NCBI GenBank assembly: GCA_002482565.1
Contig: DLGG01000135.1
Location: forward strand, 1 to 13,260
Origin: Solidesulfovibrio magneticus
Lineage (GTDB): Bacteria; Desulfobacterota; Desulfovibrionia; Desulfovibrionales; Desulfovibrionaceae
Direction of reading: 5' to 3'
Length of the DNA stretch: 13,260 bases
Shown here one piece after another: positions 1-6,346 of this stretch; position 1 is the stretch's first letter, and the number at the start of each line of letters is the position of its first letter. Under the pieces are notes generated by a model. It was not told the DNA's origin, made no database searches, and was given only the letters and a program-made list of their open reading frames with translations. The translations under genes were made by a program, and so were the position numbers.

Positions 1-1176
1 CTGGCCGCCGCCAATCCCGGCGTCGATCCCCGCCGCATGAGCATCGGCCAGCGCCTGGCCGTGCCGGCCGGGGTGGACCTCGCCCAGGTCACCAAGGCCC
101 AGATCCGCCCGAGCGTCCCCGCCGGCTCGACCAAGGTCCACACCGTGGCCGACGGCGACAACTTCTGGTCCGTGGCCCGCCAGCACGGCGTCTCCGTGGC
201 CGCGCTGACCGAAGCCAATCCCGGCGTCGATCCCACCCGGCTGCGCATCGGCCAGCCCCTGGCTCTGCCCGCCGCCACGGCCACGGCCGCCCGACCGGCC
301 GCCGGCAAGCAGCACGCCGCCCTGGACGGGGCCGGCTATGTGGTGGCCGACGGCGACAACTTCTGGTCCATCGCCAAGCGCCTGGGCGTGTCGGCCGACG
401 ACCTTACCCGTTTAAACGCCGGCCTTGATCCCCTGCGCCTGCAGCCCGGTCAGGTATTGGCCGTGCCGGACAACGCCCGGGCCGAGGCCCTGGCCGCACC
501 CGCGCCGGCCGCCGCCGAAACCCGGACGGTCAGCGACGCGGGGCTGTATCCCGTGGCCCCGGGCGACACCCTGTGGGGCCTGTCGCGCCGGTTCGGCGTC
601 TCCCTGGAAGAGATGCTGGCCGTCAACGGCGAGGTTGATCCGTCGCGGCTGCGCGTGGGCCAGTTGGTCACCGTGCCTGCGGAAGGCGGCCTGGCCAGCG
701 CTGAAATGCTGCTGTTCCCGGTCTCGGCCGGCGACAGTCTGTGGAGCATCGCCAAGCGTTTCGACGTCAGTGTCGAGGCGCTGGCCGCCGCCAATCCCGG
801 CGTCGATCCGTTGCGCCTGCGCGAGGGCCAGACCCTGCGCGTGCCGTCGTCCCTGGCCGCCGTGGCCGCTTCCGGCGCGCCAGCCAAGCAGGCCCCGGCC
901 AAGGCGGCGTCCGTGAACGCTCCGGCCATCCTGCCGGCCGAGGCCCAGGAAGGGGTTGTGCCGACCGCCGGGCCGGCTCCCACCGCCGGCCCGGCCCATG
1001 CCCCGGCCCGCCAGCACGTCATTTCCGAGGGCGACAACCTCTGGAAGCTTTCCCGGGCCTATGGACTCAGTGTCCAGCGCATCCTGGCCGAAAACAGCGG
1101 GCTTGATCCCATGCGCCTGCGCGTGGGCACGGTGTTGCAGCTGCCCGTGGGCGTGGCTTCCATGGCCGCTCGTTAG
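1..1176 (+). CDS. LysM-repeat protein, C-terminal part (5' end outside window)
   Basis: Partial gene, open in frame from base 1. The first ATG (37) is not the start: the codons before it read LAAANPGVDPRR, the second half of a LysM module, so the gene begins upstream. Counting residues from ATG 37, five full LysM modules follow at about 35-78, 101-144, 171-214, 227-270 and 327-370. Each has the family pattern of a GD-N/T/S-hydrophobic-W start, a central N-x-G-x-DP-x-RL, and a final GQ-x-L-x-VP. Ala/Pro-rich linkers separate them; the longest (about 271-326) precedes the last module. LysM domains are known to bind N-acetylglucosamine polymers such as peptidoglycan, so a cell-wall-associated or envelope role is likely. 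No catalytic domain follows the last module, and the protein ends nine residues after it. An N-terminal enzyme domain or signal peptide cannot be excluded because that part is missing. The LysM assignment is secure; the biological role is inferred. Confidence 0.93.
   Translation: MAAANPGVDPRRMSIGQRLAVPAGVDLAQVTKAQIRPSVPAGSTKVHTVADGDNFWSVARQHGVSVAALTEANPGVDPTRLRIGQPLALPAATATAARPAAGKQHAALDGAGYVVADGDNFWSIAKRLGVSADDLTRLNAGLDPLRLQPGQVLAVPDNARAEALAAPAPAAAETRTVSDAGLYPVAPGDTLWGLSRRFGVSLEEMLAVNGEVDPSRLRVGQLVTVPAEGGLASAEMLLFPVSAGDSLWSIAKRFDVSVEALAAANPGVDPLRLREGQTLRVPSSLAAVAASGAPAKQAPAKAASVNAPAILPAEAQEGVVPTAGPAPTAGPAHAPARQHVISEGDNLWKLSRAYGLSVQRILAENSGLDPMRLRVGTVLQLPVGVASMAAR
781..809 (+). repeat. Exact 29-base copy within LysM modules (matches 1-29)
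   Basis: Bases 781-809 are identical to bases 1-29. Both encode the module segment LAAANPGVD plus two bases of the next Pro codon. A shorter 21-base identical stretch occurs at 214-234, matching 10-30. Neighbouring module parts differ at many codon third positions, so this looks like recent duplication or gene conversion between modules rather than conservation of protein sequence alone. Confidence 0.85.
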
Positions 1177-1445
1177 AACCGCCTTTTATCAAACATGGAT
1201 TATTTCAGTTGTGAGGAAGTGCCGGTAGTACTGGCTGGCGACCGATCCCGGAAGAAATCGCGATTATGCTGAATGGGAAGTTTTGACCAAGGCTTGACAT
1301 CACCTCACTGCTAGGGCGTGGGTTATTATGGTCGCGGCTGAAAGCCAGTTGTTGGGGTAGGTTTCGTCGTTCTCCCGGCCGCATCAGTATATAGACTTTT
1401 AAGCATTATTCTGGAGCAACGCTCAATTGCGCAGGGAGATGTCGA
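1177..1445. other. Intergenic spacer at the start of an AT-richer island
   Basis: No gene is seen here. The spacer moves from the GC-rich LysM gene into AT-richer DNA. It contains two TTGAC words 11 bases apart (1283 and 1294), but no -10 box at proper distance from either, so I do not call a promoter. The last 15 bases hold GGGAG (1434-1438), the ribosome binding site of the next gene. I see no terminator hairpin with a T-tract after the LysM stop. Confidence 0.5.
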
Positions 1446-2210
1446 ATGCAAGAAGATTTTAAGCATATCGCCGATATTCTTTTCGAAAAGATGCAACCCC
1501 GGCTGGCGGCCATGATCGAGGAGGCTATTCAGCGTCATATAGATTCGTTGTGGATAGCAATGGATCATGCTGTTTTTAATAATGTGCCTGGGGACTATCT
1601 CGAGTTTGGTGTTCGAGAAGGGCATTCTGTTGTTAGAGCATACCGAGCGTATCATCATTATCGTAATCAAATGCTTGCAATTGCGAATAGGCTCGGCGCA
1701 AAGGACGAAGTGGTTTCCTCCATGCGCTTTTTTGCCTTTGACGCTTTTGACGAAGGTCTGCCCGAGGCAAAAGGCCCTGATGCTACGCCACAGCGTTCTC
1801 CTCATTGGCGGCCTGGATCCATGGCGAGTCCCTTGGACGTTTTTTGGAAAAACATGCAAAAAGCGGGAGTTCAAGAGTCAGAGCTTGTTGTTTTCAAAGG
1901 ATATTTTGAGAATACATTGTCGAAAGTCAATTTTGACAACTGCAACTTGACAAGAGCAGCAGTGATTCATCTCGACTGCGATTATTATGAGTCAACGGCA
2001 ACCGCACTTAGAGCTTGTGAAAAACTCATTGGTTTGGGAACAATTATTATTTTTGATGATTTTTTTCGATACCAAGGCTCAGAAACGCATGGCCAATATT
2101 TAGCATTTAAAGAGTTTTGTGTTTCAAATCCAATGTTGTCTTTTCGGGAAATGTCTCGGGCGCATGGAAACTCAACCGTGTTTATTTGCAGCGCGGTCTC
2201 TTCGCAGTAA
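1446..2210 (+). CDS. TylF/MycF-family SAM-dependent O-methyltransferase
   Basis: The 254-residue product matches the TylF/MycF/NovP type of class I methyltransferase, which methylates sugar hydroxyls in antibiotic and glycan pathways using S-adenosylmethionine and a divalent metal. Visible motifs are the SAM-binding LEFGVREGHS (52-61, E-x-G-x3-G pattern), FAFDAFDEGLP (96-106), the YFENTL element (153-158), HLDCDYYEST (175-184) and IIFDDFF (201-207), where the paired Asp residues are expected to bind metal. The length fits the family. The ATG follows GGGAG with a 7-base gap. The gene is clearly AT-richer than its neighbours: bases 1561-1620 are 43% GC by direct count against 80% for 3481-3540 in prmA, suggesting recent acquisition. 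No glycosyltransferase or other partner adjoins it, so its substrate is unknown; a sugar or surface glycan is the likely target. Family assignment is fairly sure, function is inferred. Confidence 0.85.
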   Translation: MQEDFKHIADILFEKMQPRLAAMIEEAIQRHIDSLWIAMDHAVFNNVPGDYLEFGVREGHSVVRAYRAYHHYRNQMLAIANRLGAKDEVVSSMRFFAFDAFDEGLPEAKGPDATPQRSPHWRPGSMASPLDVFWKNMQKAGVQESELVVFKGYFENTLSKVNFDNCNLTRAAVIHLDCDYYESTATALRACEKLIGLGTIIIFDDFFRYQGSETHGQYLAFKEFCVSNPMLSFREMSRAHGNSTVFICSAVSSQ

Positions 2211-2400
2211 CGATCTTGGCTTCGAATACCGTTAAGGCCTTTTGTTGCTGTGATGCGAATCGGCTGTCCAACGGTGATCGTCTGGGGCAGGACGATTGCC
2301 TTTAAGCGGTGTTCGGAAAATCGCACTGGCGGGGCATTTGACCGGCGACCCGCAGCCGGGTAGAGAGGGAAAAAAAACGGGTTTGTCGGCGGAGTCGGCC
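2211..2400. other. Spacer with two short hairpins, back to GC-rich DNA
   Basis: No gene is supported. The AT-richer composition ends around 2290. A 6-bp perfect hairpin lies at 2277-2296 (ATCGTC / GACGAT, 8-base loop) followed by TGCCTTTA, a weak terminator candidate for the methyltransferase gene. A second hairpin, ACCCG / CGGGT, lies at 2348-2361 and is followed by a purine run ending in eight A residues (2370-2377). Neither is strong enough to call with confidence. Confidence 0.35.
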
Positions 2401-2613
2401 ATGGGCGGAAAAGTCTGGGACGTCATGGGGAGCAAAGCAGGGTATACCCTGATGATGGGCACCCTGGACAATATCCGGGAAGTCGCGCCAACCACGGCCT
2501 TCGAGCGCGGCGACGCCATCGACCTCGTCTACACGGGCCCCAGCACGCCCCGGGGCGGCGCAGCCCAGGCCTTTGCTTCGGGCGTGGGGTCGCTGGCGGA
2601 TAAAAAGACCTGA
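2401..2613 (+). CDS. Small protein of unknown family, paralog of the next small gene
   Basis: A 70-residue product I do not recognise. I chose ATG 2401 because GGAG (2391-2394) sits 6 bases before it; a TTG at 2383 in the same frame is a less likely start. The frame stays open further upstream, but those residues look like translated spacer. The protein has a TLMMGTLDNIRE segment (about 17-28) and ends with FASGVGSLADKKT. Both resemble parts of the 100-residue product of the gene at 2850: SKTLDYMNS and the tail YASGIGTLADADV. No signal peptide or membrane segment is visible. The shared tail at the same position relative to the stop argues that this is a real gene and that the two are tandem paralogs. 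The role is unknown; a surface or motility accessory function is only a guess. Confidence 0.6.
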   Translation: MGGKVWDVMGSKAGYTLMMGTLDNIREVAPTTAFERGDAIDLVYTGPSTPRGGAAQAFASGVGSLADKKT

Positions 2614-2849
2614 CCGGTCGGGCGCGCTCCGGCAGTTGACGCGAGCACTGCGGCCGGCGCGTTGATGGAAATCCCGAAGATTTGCGCGGTTGGCGGCAGC
2701 CTGGGTTTTTATGGCAGGCAACCGGGCTTTTCCTGCAGCAGTATTCCCGGCCCGCGCCAGAGGCGCACGCCGGGAGCGCGACACGAGGCGACGAACCGAA
2801 CACGCCGTGCGCCGGAGCCTGCGCCGACGACGCGGCAGGGAGCAACGCC
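2614..2849. other. Spacer between small paralogs with a strong two-part hairpin
   Basis: Non-coding as far as I can tell. Bases 2745-2775 form a stable stem: TCCCGGC (2745-2751) pairs with GCCGGGA (2769-2775), then a 2x2 internal loop, then GCGCC (2754-2758) with GGCGC (2762-2766) around an AGA loop. No T-tract follows, so it is not a standard intrinsic terminator; it could be an RNA processing or stability element in the leader of the next gene. The ribosome binding site CAGGGAG (2836-2842) lies at the end. Confidence 0.5.
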
Positions 2850-3152
2850 ATGAGCGCCATCACGTTTTCCAATCCCCTAAGCGCCGAGGTTGCCGGCGGC
2901 ATCGTGACCAAGACGCTGGATACCTTTAACAGCATGCCTTCGTCGTCCGGCGCGTCCTCGGCCGGCGACGCCGCGCCCTTCGACAAGCAGACCTTTGGCG
3001 CGGCCGTGGTGAGCAAGACGCTGGATTACATGAATTCCGGCTCATCGGGATCGTCCGCCTCCAGCGACATGAGCCAGACCTACCAGTTTTCCAAGGACGT
3101 GCTCGGGGCCTACGCCTCGGGCATCGGCACCCTGGCCGACGCCGACGTTTGA
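2850..3152 (+). CDS. Small Ser/Gly-rich protein of unknown family with an internal repeat
   Basis: A 100-residue product I do not recognise. ATG 2850 is chosen because CAGGGAG (2836-2842) lies 7 bases upstream; the same frame is open further 5', but those residues look like translated spacer. The sequence has an internal duplication: GGIVTKTLDTFNSM (about 16-29) and AAVVSKTLDYMNSG (about 51-64), each followed by a Ser/Gly/Ala-rich stretch. It ends with YASGIGTLADADV, closely similar to the tail of the small protein encoded at 2401. There is no signal peptide and no membrane segment. The hydrophobic-KTLD-aromatic pattern loosely recalls small motility-associated proteins such as YjfB, but I cannot support that assignment. 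Strong codon bias and a good binding site make it a likely real gene of unknown function. Confidence 0.72.
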   Translation: MSAITFSNPLSAEVAGGIVTKTLDTFNSMPSSSGASSAGDAAPFDKQTFGAAVVSKTLDYMNSGSSGSSASSDMSQTYQFSKDVLGAYASGIGTLADADV

Positions 3153-3329
3153 GGCCGGCCGACGGGAAGCCCTACGGACCGATGAGCAGGGCGCAGCCTT
3201 GGGAGCGGCGTTGCCTTGGTGTGTAGCCTGTGGCGTCCACGCCAAGCCGGTGGTTCGTGCCCTTGGCGCCTGGAGTGCGGCCTGCGGTCAGGGGGCTTGG
3301 CCTGAGCCGGCGTGTTCGGCAGGTGGCGG
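3153..3329. other. Structured non-coding stretch, possible RNA leader or small RNA
   Basis: Together with the hairpins that follow, this makes 295 bases without a gene. Visible pairings are a perfect TGGCG / CGCCA hairpin (3231-3244, loop TCCA); CGGTCAGG with CCTGA-g-CCG (3285-3292 and 3301-3309, one bulged G); and a long-range GGTTCG (3252-3257) / CGAACC (3340-3345) helix enclosing the second hairpin. The T-tract at 3368-3377 would end such a transcript. I recognise no known RNA family. GC-rich DNA pairs easily by chance, so confidence is low. Confidence 0.3.
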
Positions 3330-3377
3330 AGGCCGGCTGCGAACCAGAGGGTGAAAGCCCGGCGGCCTTTGTTTTTT
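3330..3377 (+). terminator. Candidate intrinsic terminator before prmA
   Basis: AGGCC (3330-3334) can pair with GGCCT (3364-3368), or in an alternative register GCCGG (3332-3336) with CCGGC (3359-3363). The loop is long, but the 3' arm runs straight into TTTGTTTTTT (3368-3377), the best T-tract in this window. It would end transcripts from the small paralog genes or from a small RNA in the preceding spacer. Confidence 0.5.
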
Positions 3378-3408
3378 GCGTTATGACATGTTGGATACCA
3401 CAACAACG

Positions 3409-3429
3409 ACAGGGGCTTGGCCCCTGTTT
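3409..3429 (+). terminator. Perfect hairpin with short T-run, 10 bases before prmA ribosome site
   Basis: ACAGGGGC (3409-3416) pairs perfectly with GCCCCTGT (3420-3427) around a TTG loop, and TT then C follows. It is terminator-shaped but has a poor T-tract. Because it ends only 10 bases before the AGGAG of prmA (3438-3442), there is no room for a promoter between them. It is either an attenuator-like or 5'-protective element in the prmA leader, or a second terminator behind 3330-3377 with prmA starting from inside. Confidence 0.5.
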
Positions 3430-3447
3430 CTGCGTTTAGGAGCACCT

Positions 3448-4308
3448 GTGCGCAAACTGCTTCGCGTCGACATCACCGTGCCCGGCGGCGGCGAAACCGC
3501 CGAACTGCTGGAAGCCTGGCTGGCCGGCCGGGCCGCCCAGGGTTGGGAAGAGGCCGTCCTGGAGGACGGCGAAACCGTCCGTTTCCGCGTCCATATGGAA
3601 GACGCCCCGCCGGCCCGGGCCTTTGCCGAGGAAGTCGCCGCCGACTGGCCCGACCTGCCCCGGGAAGTCTCCACCCTGGAGGAAGAGGACTGGGGCGCGG
3701 CCTGGATGGCCTTTTTCACGCCCATCGAAGTCGGCGGCGTCTACGAGATCCTGCCGCCCTGGATGGCCGATCACGACACCGGCGGCAAAAAGCCCATCCT
3801 CATCGAACCCAAGATGGCTTTCGGCACCGGCCACCACCCCACCACCGCCCTGTGCCTCGAAGCCTTTGCCCAGGCCCAGACCTCGGGCTGGCTGCAGCCG
3901 TCAATGCGCTTTCTTGATCTCGGCACCGGCTCGGGCATCCTGGGCATCGGGCTTTGCCGCCTGGGGCTGACCGGCGTGGGCCTGGACATCGACCCCCAGG
4001 CCGTGTGGTGCGCTGCCGACAACCTGCGCTTAAACGGCGTGGAAGGTTCCATGTCCCTGGCCGTGGGCGGCGTGGGGAGCCTTGTCCCGGACAGCCGCTT
4101 CGAGGTTGTGGCCGCCAACATCCTGGCCGCGCCGCTCATGGCCATGGCCCGATTGCTGGTGGGGCATGTGGCCCAGGGCGGGATGCTCGTCTTGTCGGGC
4201 ATCCTCGAAACCCAGGCCGACGACGTGGCCGCCGCCTACCAGGCCGCCGGCCTTGGATTGCCCGCGCGCCGGGTGTCCGGGGAATGGGCCTCGCTTTCCT
4301 GGCGGTGA
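3448..4308 (+). CDS. prmA: Ribosomal protein L11 methyltransferase
   Basis: PrmA methylates lysines and the N-terminus of ribosomal protein L11 with S-adenosylmethionine in the cytoplasm. The 286-residue length fits the family. I chose GTG 3448 because AGGAG (3438-3442) lies 5 bases before it and the product begins MRKLLRVDITVP; the frame is open back to 3376, but no ribosome site supports an earlier start. Motifs are the typical PrmA stretch EPKMAFGTGHHPTT (120-133), the SAM-binding FLDLGTGSGILGIG (155-168), GLDIDPQAV (178-186), and VAANILA (221-227), the N-x2-A catalytic-region motif of the family. The N-terminal L11-recognition region (about 1-100) is less conserved, as expected. It heads the run of glycan genes, but nothing links it to them functionally; the 82-base gap after it suggests a separate or internal promoter downstream. 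Confidence 0.93.
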   Translation: MRKLLRVDITVPGGGETAELLEAWLAGRAAQGWEEAVLEDGETVRFRVHMEDAPPARAFAEEVAADWPDLPREVSTLEEEDWGAAWMAFFTPIEVGGVYEILPPWMADHDTGGKKPILIEPKMAFGTGHHPTTALCLEAFAQAQTSGWLQPSMRFLDLGTGSGILGIGLCRLGLTGVGLDIDPQAVWCAADNLRLNGVEGSMSLAVGGVGSLVPDSRFEVVAANILAAPLMAMARLLVGHVAQGGMLVLSGILETQADDVAAAYQAAGLGLPARRVSGEWASLSWR

Positions 4309-4390
4309 TTTACATTCCCCCAAAAGGGGATTATGGGGACGCTTTCCGCGTTGGCATCATCCACCTCAAACCGTCTTCAAGGCACAAGCC

Positions 4391-5341
4391 ATGCACCTGA
4401 AAAAACGTGTTCTCGTCACCGGCGGCGCCGGCTTTCTCGGTTCGCACCTGTGCGAACGCCTGCTCGCCCAGGGTTGCGACGTCATCTGCCTGGACAACTA
4501 TTTCACCGGCTCCAAGCAAAACGTCGCGCATCTCCTCGACAATCCGCACTTCGAGCTGATGCGCCACGACGTCACCTTCCCCCTCTACGTGGAAGTCGAC
4601 GAGATCTACAACCTGGCCTGTCCGGCTTCGCCCATCCACTACCAGCACGATCCGGTGGCCACCACCAAGACCAGCGTGCATGGCGCCATCAACATGCTTG
4701 GCCTGGCCAAGCGCCTGCGGGCCAAGATCATGCAGGCCTCCACGTCCGAGGTCTACGGCGACCCGTCGGTGCATCCCCAGCCGGAATCCTACTGGGGCAA
4801 CGTCAACCCCATCGGCTTCCGCTCCTGCTACGACGAAGGCAAGCGCTGCGCCGAAACCCTGTTCTTCGACTACCGCCGCCAGCACAACCTGCGCATCAAG
4901 GTCGCCCGCATCTTCAACACCTACGGGCCGCGGATGCACCCCAACGACGGCCGCGTGGTCTCCAACTTCATCATCCAGGCCCTGCGCGGCGAGCCGCTGA
5001 CCGTGTACGGCCAGGGCCAGCAGACCCGGTCGTTTTGCTATGTCGACGACCTCGTCGAAGCCTTCCTGCGCCTCATGGATACCCCCGACGATTTCACCGG
5101 CCCGGTCAACACCGGCAACCCGGGCGAATTCACCATCCTGGAACTGGCCAAGCTGGTCATCGAATACACCGGCTCCAAGTCGGTCATCGACTACCGGCCC
5201 CTGCCCCAGGACGATCCCAAACAGCGCCGCCCGGACATCACCCTGGCCAAGGCCAAGCTCGGTTGGGAGCCCAAGGTCGCCCTGCCCGAGGGCCTCAAAA
5301 AGACCATCGAATACTTCGATGCCTTCCTGCGCCAGGCCTAA
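4391..5341 (+). CDS. UDP-glucuronate decarboxylase (UDP-xylose synthase)
   Basis: This extended SDR enzyme converts UDP-glucuronate to UDP-xylose and CO2 through a 4-keto intermediate, using bound NAD. The 316-residue protein shows the full UXS signature: NAD-binding TGGAGFLGSHL (10-20), LDNYFTGSKQN (34-44), RHDVTFPL (58-65), NLACPASPIHYQ (74-85), ASTSEVYGDP (116-125), the catalytic pair Tyr147 and Lys151 in SCYDEGKR, RIFNTYGPRM and TRSFCYVDDL. The match is strong and the family is narrow, so the specific reaction is well supported. ATG 4391 follows AAGG (4379-4382) at 8 bases, a modest site. The glycosyltransferase that follows begins 21 bases after the stop, so co-transcription is likely and UDP-xylose is a plausible donor for it or for a later enzyme. 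A short CCCC/GGGG hairpin (4316-4330) lies in the spacer before the gene. Confidence 0.92.
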   Translation: MHLKKRVLVTGGAGFLGSHLCERLLAQGCDVICLDNYFTGSKQNVAHLLDNPHFELMRHDVTFPLYVEVDEIYNLACPASPIHYQHDPVATTKTSVHGAINMLGLAKRLRAKIMQASTSEVYGDPSVHPQPESYWGNVNPIGFRSCYDEGKRCAETLFFDYRRQHNLRIKVARIFNTYGPRMHPNDGRVVSNFIIQALRGEPLTVYGQGQQTRSFCYVDDLVEAFLRLMDTPDDFTGPVNTGNPGEFTILELAKLVIEYTGSKSVIDYRPLPQDDPKQRRPDITLAKAKLGWEPKVALPEGLKKTIEYFDAFLRQA

Positions 5342-5362
5342 GCGAGCGAAACGGAATCCCGG

Positions 5363-6346
5363 ATGACGTATGACGCCGACAGCCGCCCCGCCTCCCGGCG
5401 GGGCGGCAAGATTTCCCTTGTGGTCCCGGTCTACAACGAAGGCCCGGGGCTTTATGCCCTGCGCGACAGCATCACGGCCGTCATGGACGCCACGGCCTAC
5501 GACTGGGAGTGCATCCTGGTCGACGACGGCAGCCGCGACGGCTCCTGGACCGTGATCGAGGAACTGTCCGCCGCCGACGGCCGCTTCAAGGGCCTCATGT
5601 TCTCGCGCAACTTCGGCAAGGAGATGGCCCTGACCGCCGGCGTGGAGCACGCCATCGGCTCCGACGCCGTCATCTGCCTCGACGCCGACCTCCAGCATCC
5701 GCCCGAGATCATTCCCGAGCTTCTGGCCAAGTGGGAGCAGGGCTACGACATCGTGGCCACCATCCGCGAAAAGGTCGCCGATTACTCCCTGGTCAAACGG
5801 CTGGGGTCCAAGACCTTTTACTGGTTCATGCGCCGGTTTACTGATCTCGATTTGCCGCCCAATTCCACGGATTTCCGGCTGCTCGACCGCAAGGTGGTGG
5901 AGACGCTTTCCAAATTCACCGAAGGCTCGCGCATGTTCCGGGGCCTGATCGATTGGATGGGCTACAAAAAGACCTACATCTCGTTTTGCGCCCCGGCCCG
6001 CAGCCAGGGCGAGCCGGCCTATTCCGTCAAGAAGCTTTTTGATTTGGCGATAAACAGCTTCACCTCCTTTTCCCTGGTGCCCCTGCGCCTGACCGGCTAC
6101 CTGGGCCTTTGCATCATGGCCGTCACCGTGCCCGTGCTGGGGCTTATGGTCGTCAGCAACTGGTTTTTCGGGGCCAACATCACCGCCTTGGCCTTTTTCA
6201 CGGTCTTTAATACGCTGTTAATCGGCATCGTGCTGTGCGCTTTGGGCATGATGTCGCTGTATATCGGCCATATCCACACCGAGGTGGTCAACCGGCCCCT
6301 TTACATCGTGCGCTCCCGCGCCGGAACCTGGGACGAGACGCAGTGA
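5363..6346 (+). CDS. Polyprenyl-phosphate glycosyltransferase, family 2 (ArnC/GtrB-like)
   Basis: This is a GT-A fold enzyme of the dolichol-phosphate-mannose synthase type, expected to move a sugar from a nucleotide donor to undecaprenyl phosphate on the inner face of the cytoplasmic membrane. In order: LVVPVYNEG (19-27), ILVDDGSRDGSW (51-62), FSRNFGKEMALTAG (80-93), the metal-binding ICLDADLQHPPE (104-115), and RGLIDWMGY (193-201), typical of the ArnC/GtrB/YfdH group. Two C-terminal membrane segments are visible at about 242-266 and 275-302, as in that group. The 327-residue length fits. Upstream lies UDP-xylose synthase, so xylose is the attractive donor sugar, although glucose, mannose or aminoarabinose are used by relatives. 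The stop codon overlaps the GTG of the next gene, implying translational coupling. Family assignment is firm; sugar choice is inferred. Confidence 0.9.
   Translation: MTYDADSRPASRRGGKISLVVPVYNEGPGLYALRDSITAVMDATAYDWECILVDDGSRDGSWTVIEELSAADGRFKGLMFSRNFGKEMALTAGVEHAIGSDAVICLDADLQHPPEIIPELLAKWEQGYDIVATIREKVADYSLVKRLGSKTFYWFMRRFTDLDLPPNSTDFRLLDRKVVETLSKFTEGSRMFRGLIDWMGYKKTYISFCAPARSQGEPAYSVKKLFDLAINSFTSFSLVPLRLTGYLGLCIMAVTVPVLGLMVVSNWFFGANITALAFFTVFNTLLIGIVLCALGMMSLYIGHIHTEVVNRPLYIVRSRAGTWDETQ

Noticed and set aside
37..1176. ATG 37 as the start of the LysM gene
   Set aside because: The codons before it, back to base 1, continue a LysM module in frame, so the start is outside the window.
1283..1329. 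Promoter from TTGACA at 1294 and TATTAT at 1324
   Set aside because: The spacing is 24 bases, too long for a standard promoter. No -10-like box lies 16-18 bases from either TTGAC word.
1326..1874. Minus-strand frame of 182 codons opposite the methyltransferase gene
   Set aside because: No domain is recognisable and it overlaps a gene with clear methyltransferase motifs and a good ribosome site.
2682..2849. N-terminal extension of the 2850 small protein
   Set aside because: The extra residues are Arg/Pro/Ala-rich translated spacer that includes a strong hairpin, whereas a good ribosome site precedes ATG 2850.
3341..3366. Similarity of GGGTGAAAG near 3350 to RNase P RNA or a cobalamin riboswitch
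   Set aside because: Only a few bases match. The other conserved blocks of either RNA are absent from the spacer.
4316..4330. CCCC/GGGG hairpin after prmA as a terminator
   Set aside because: The stem is only about 5 bp and no T-tract follows it.
4331..5698. Long open frame on the minus strand (455 codons) across the UDP-xylose synthase gene
   Set aside because: It is a mirror of strongly coding GC-rich genes on the + strand. Its product has no recognisable domain, while the + strand frames are clear enzyme families.
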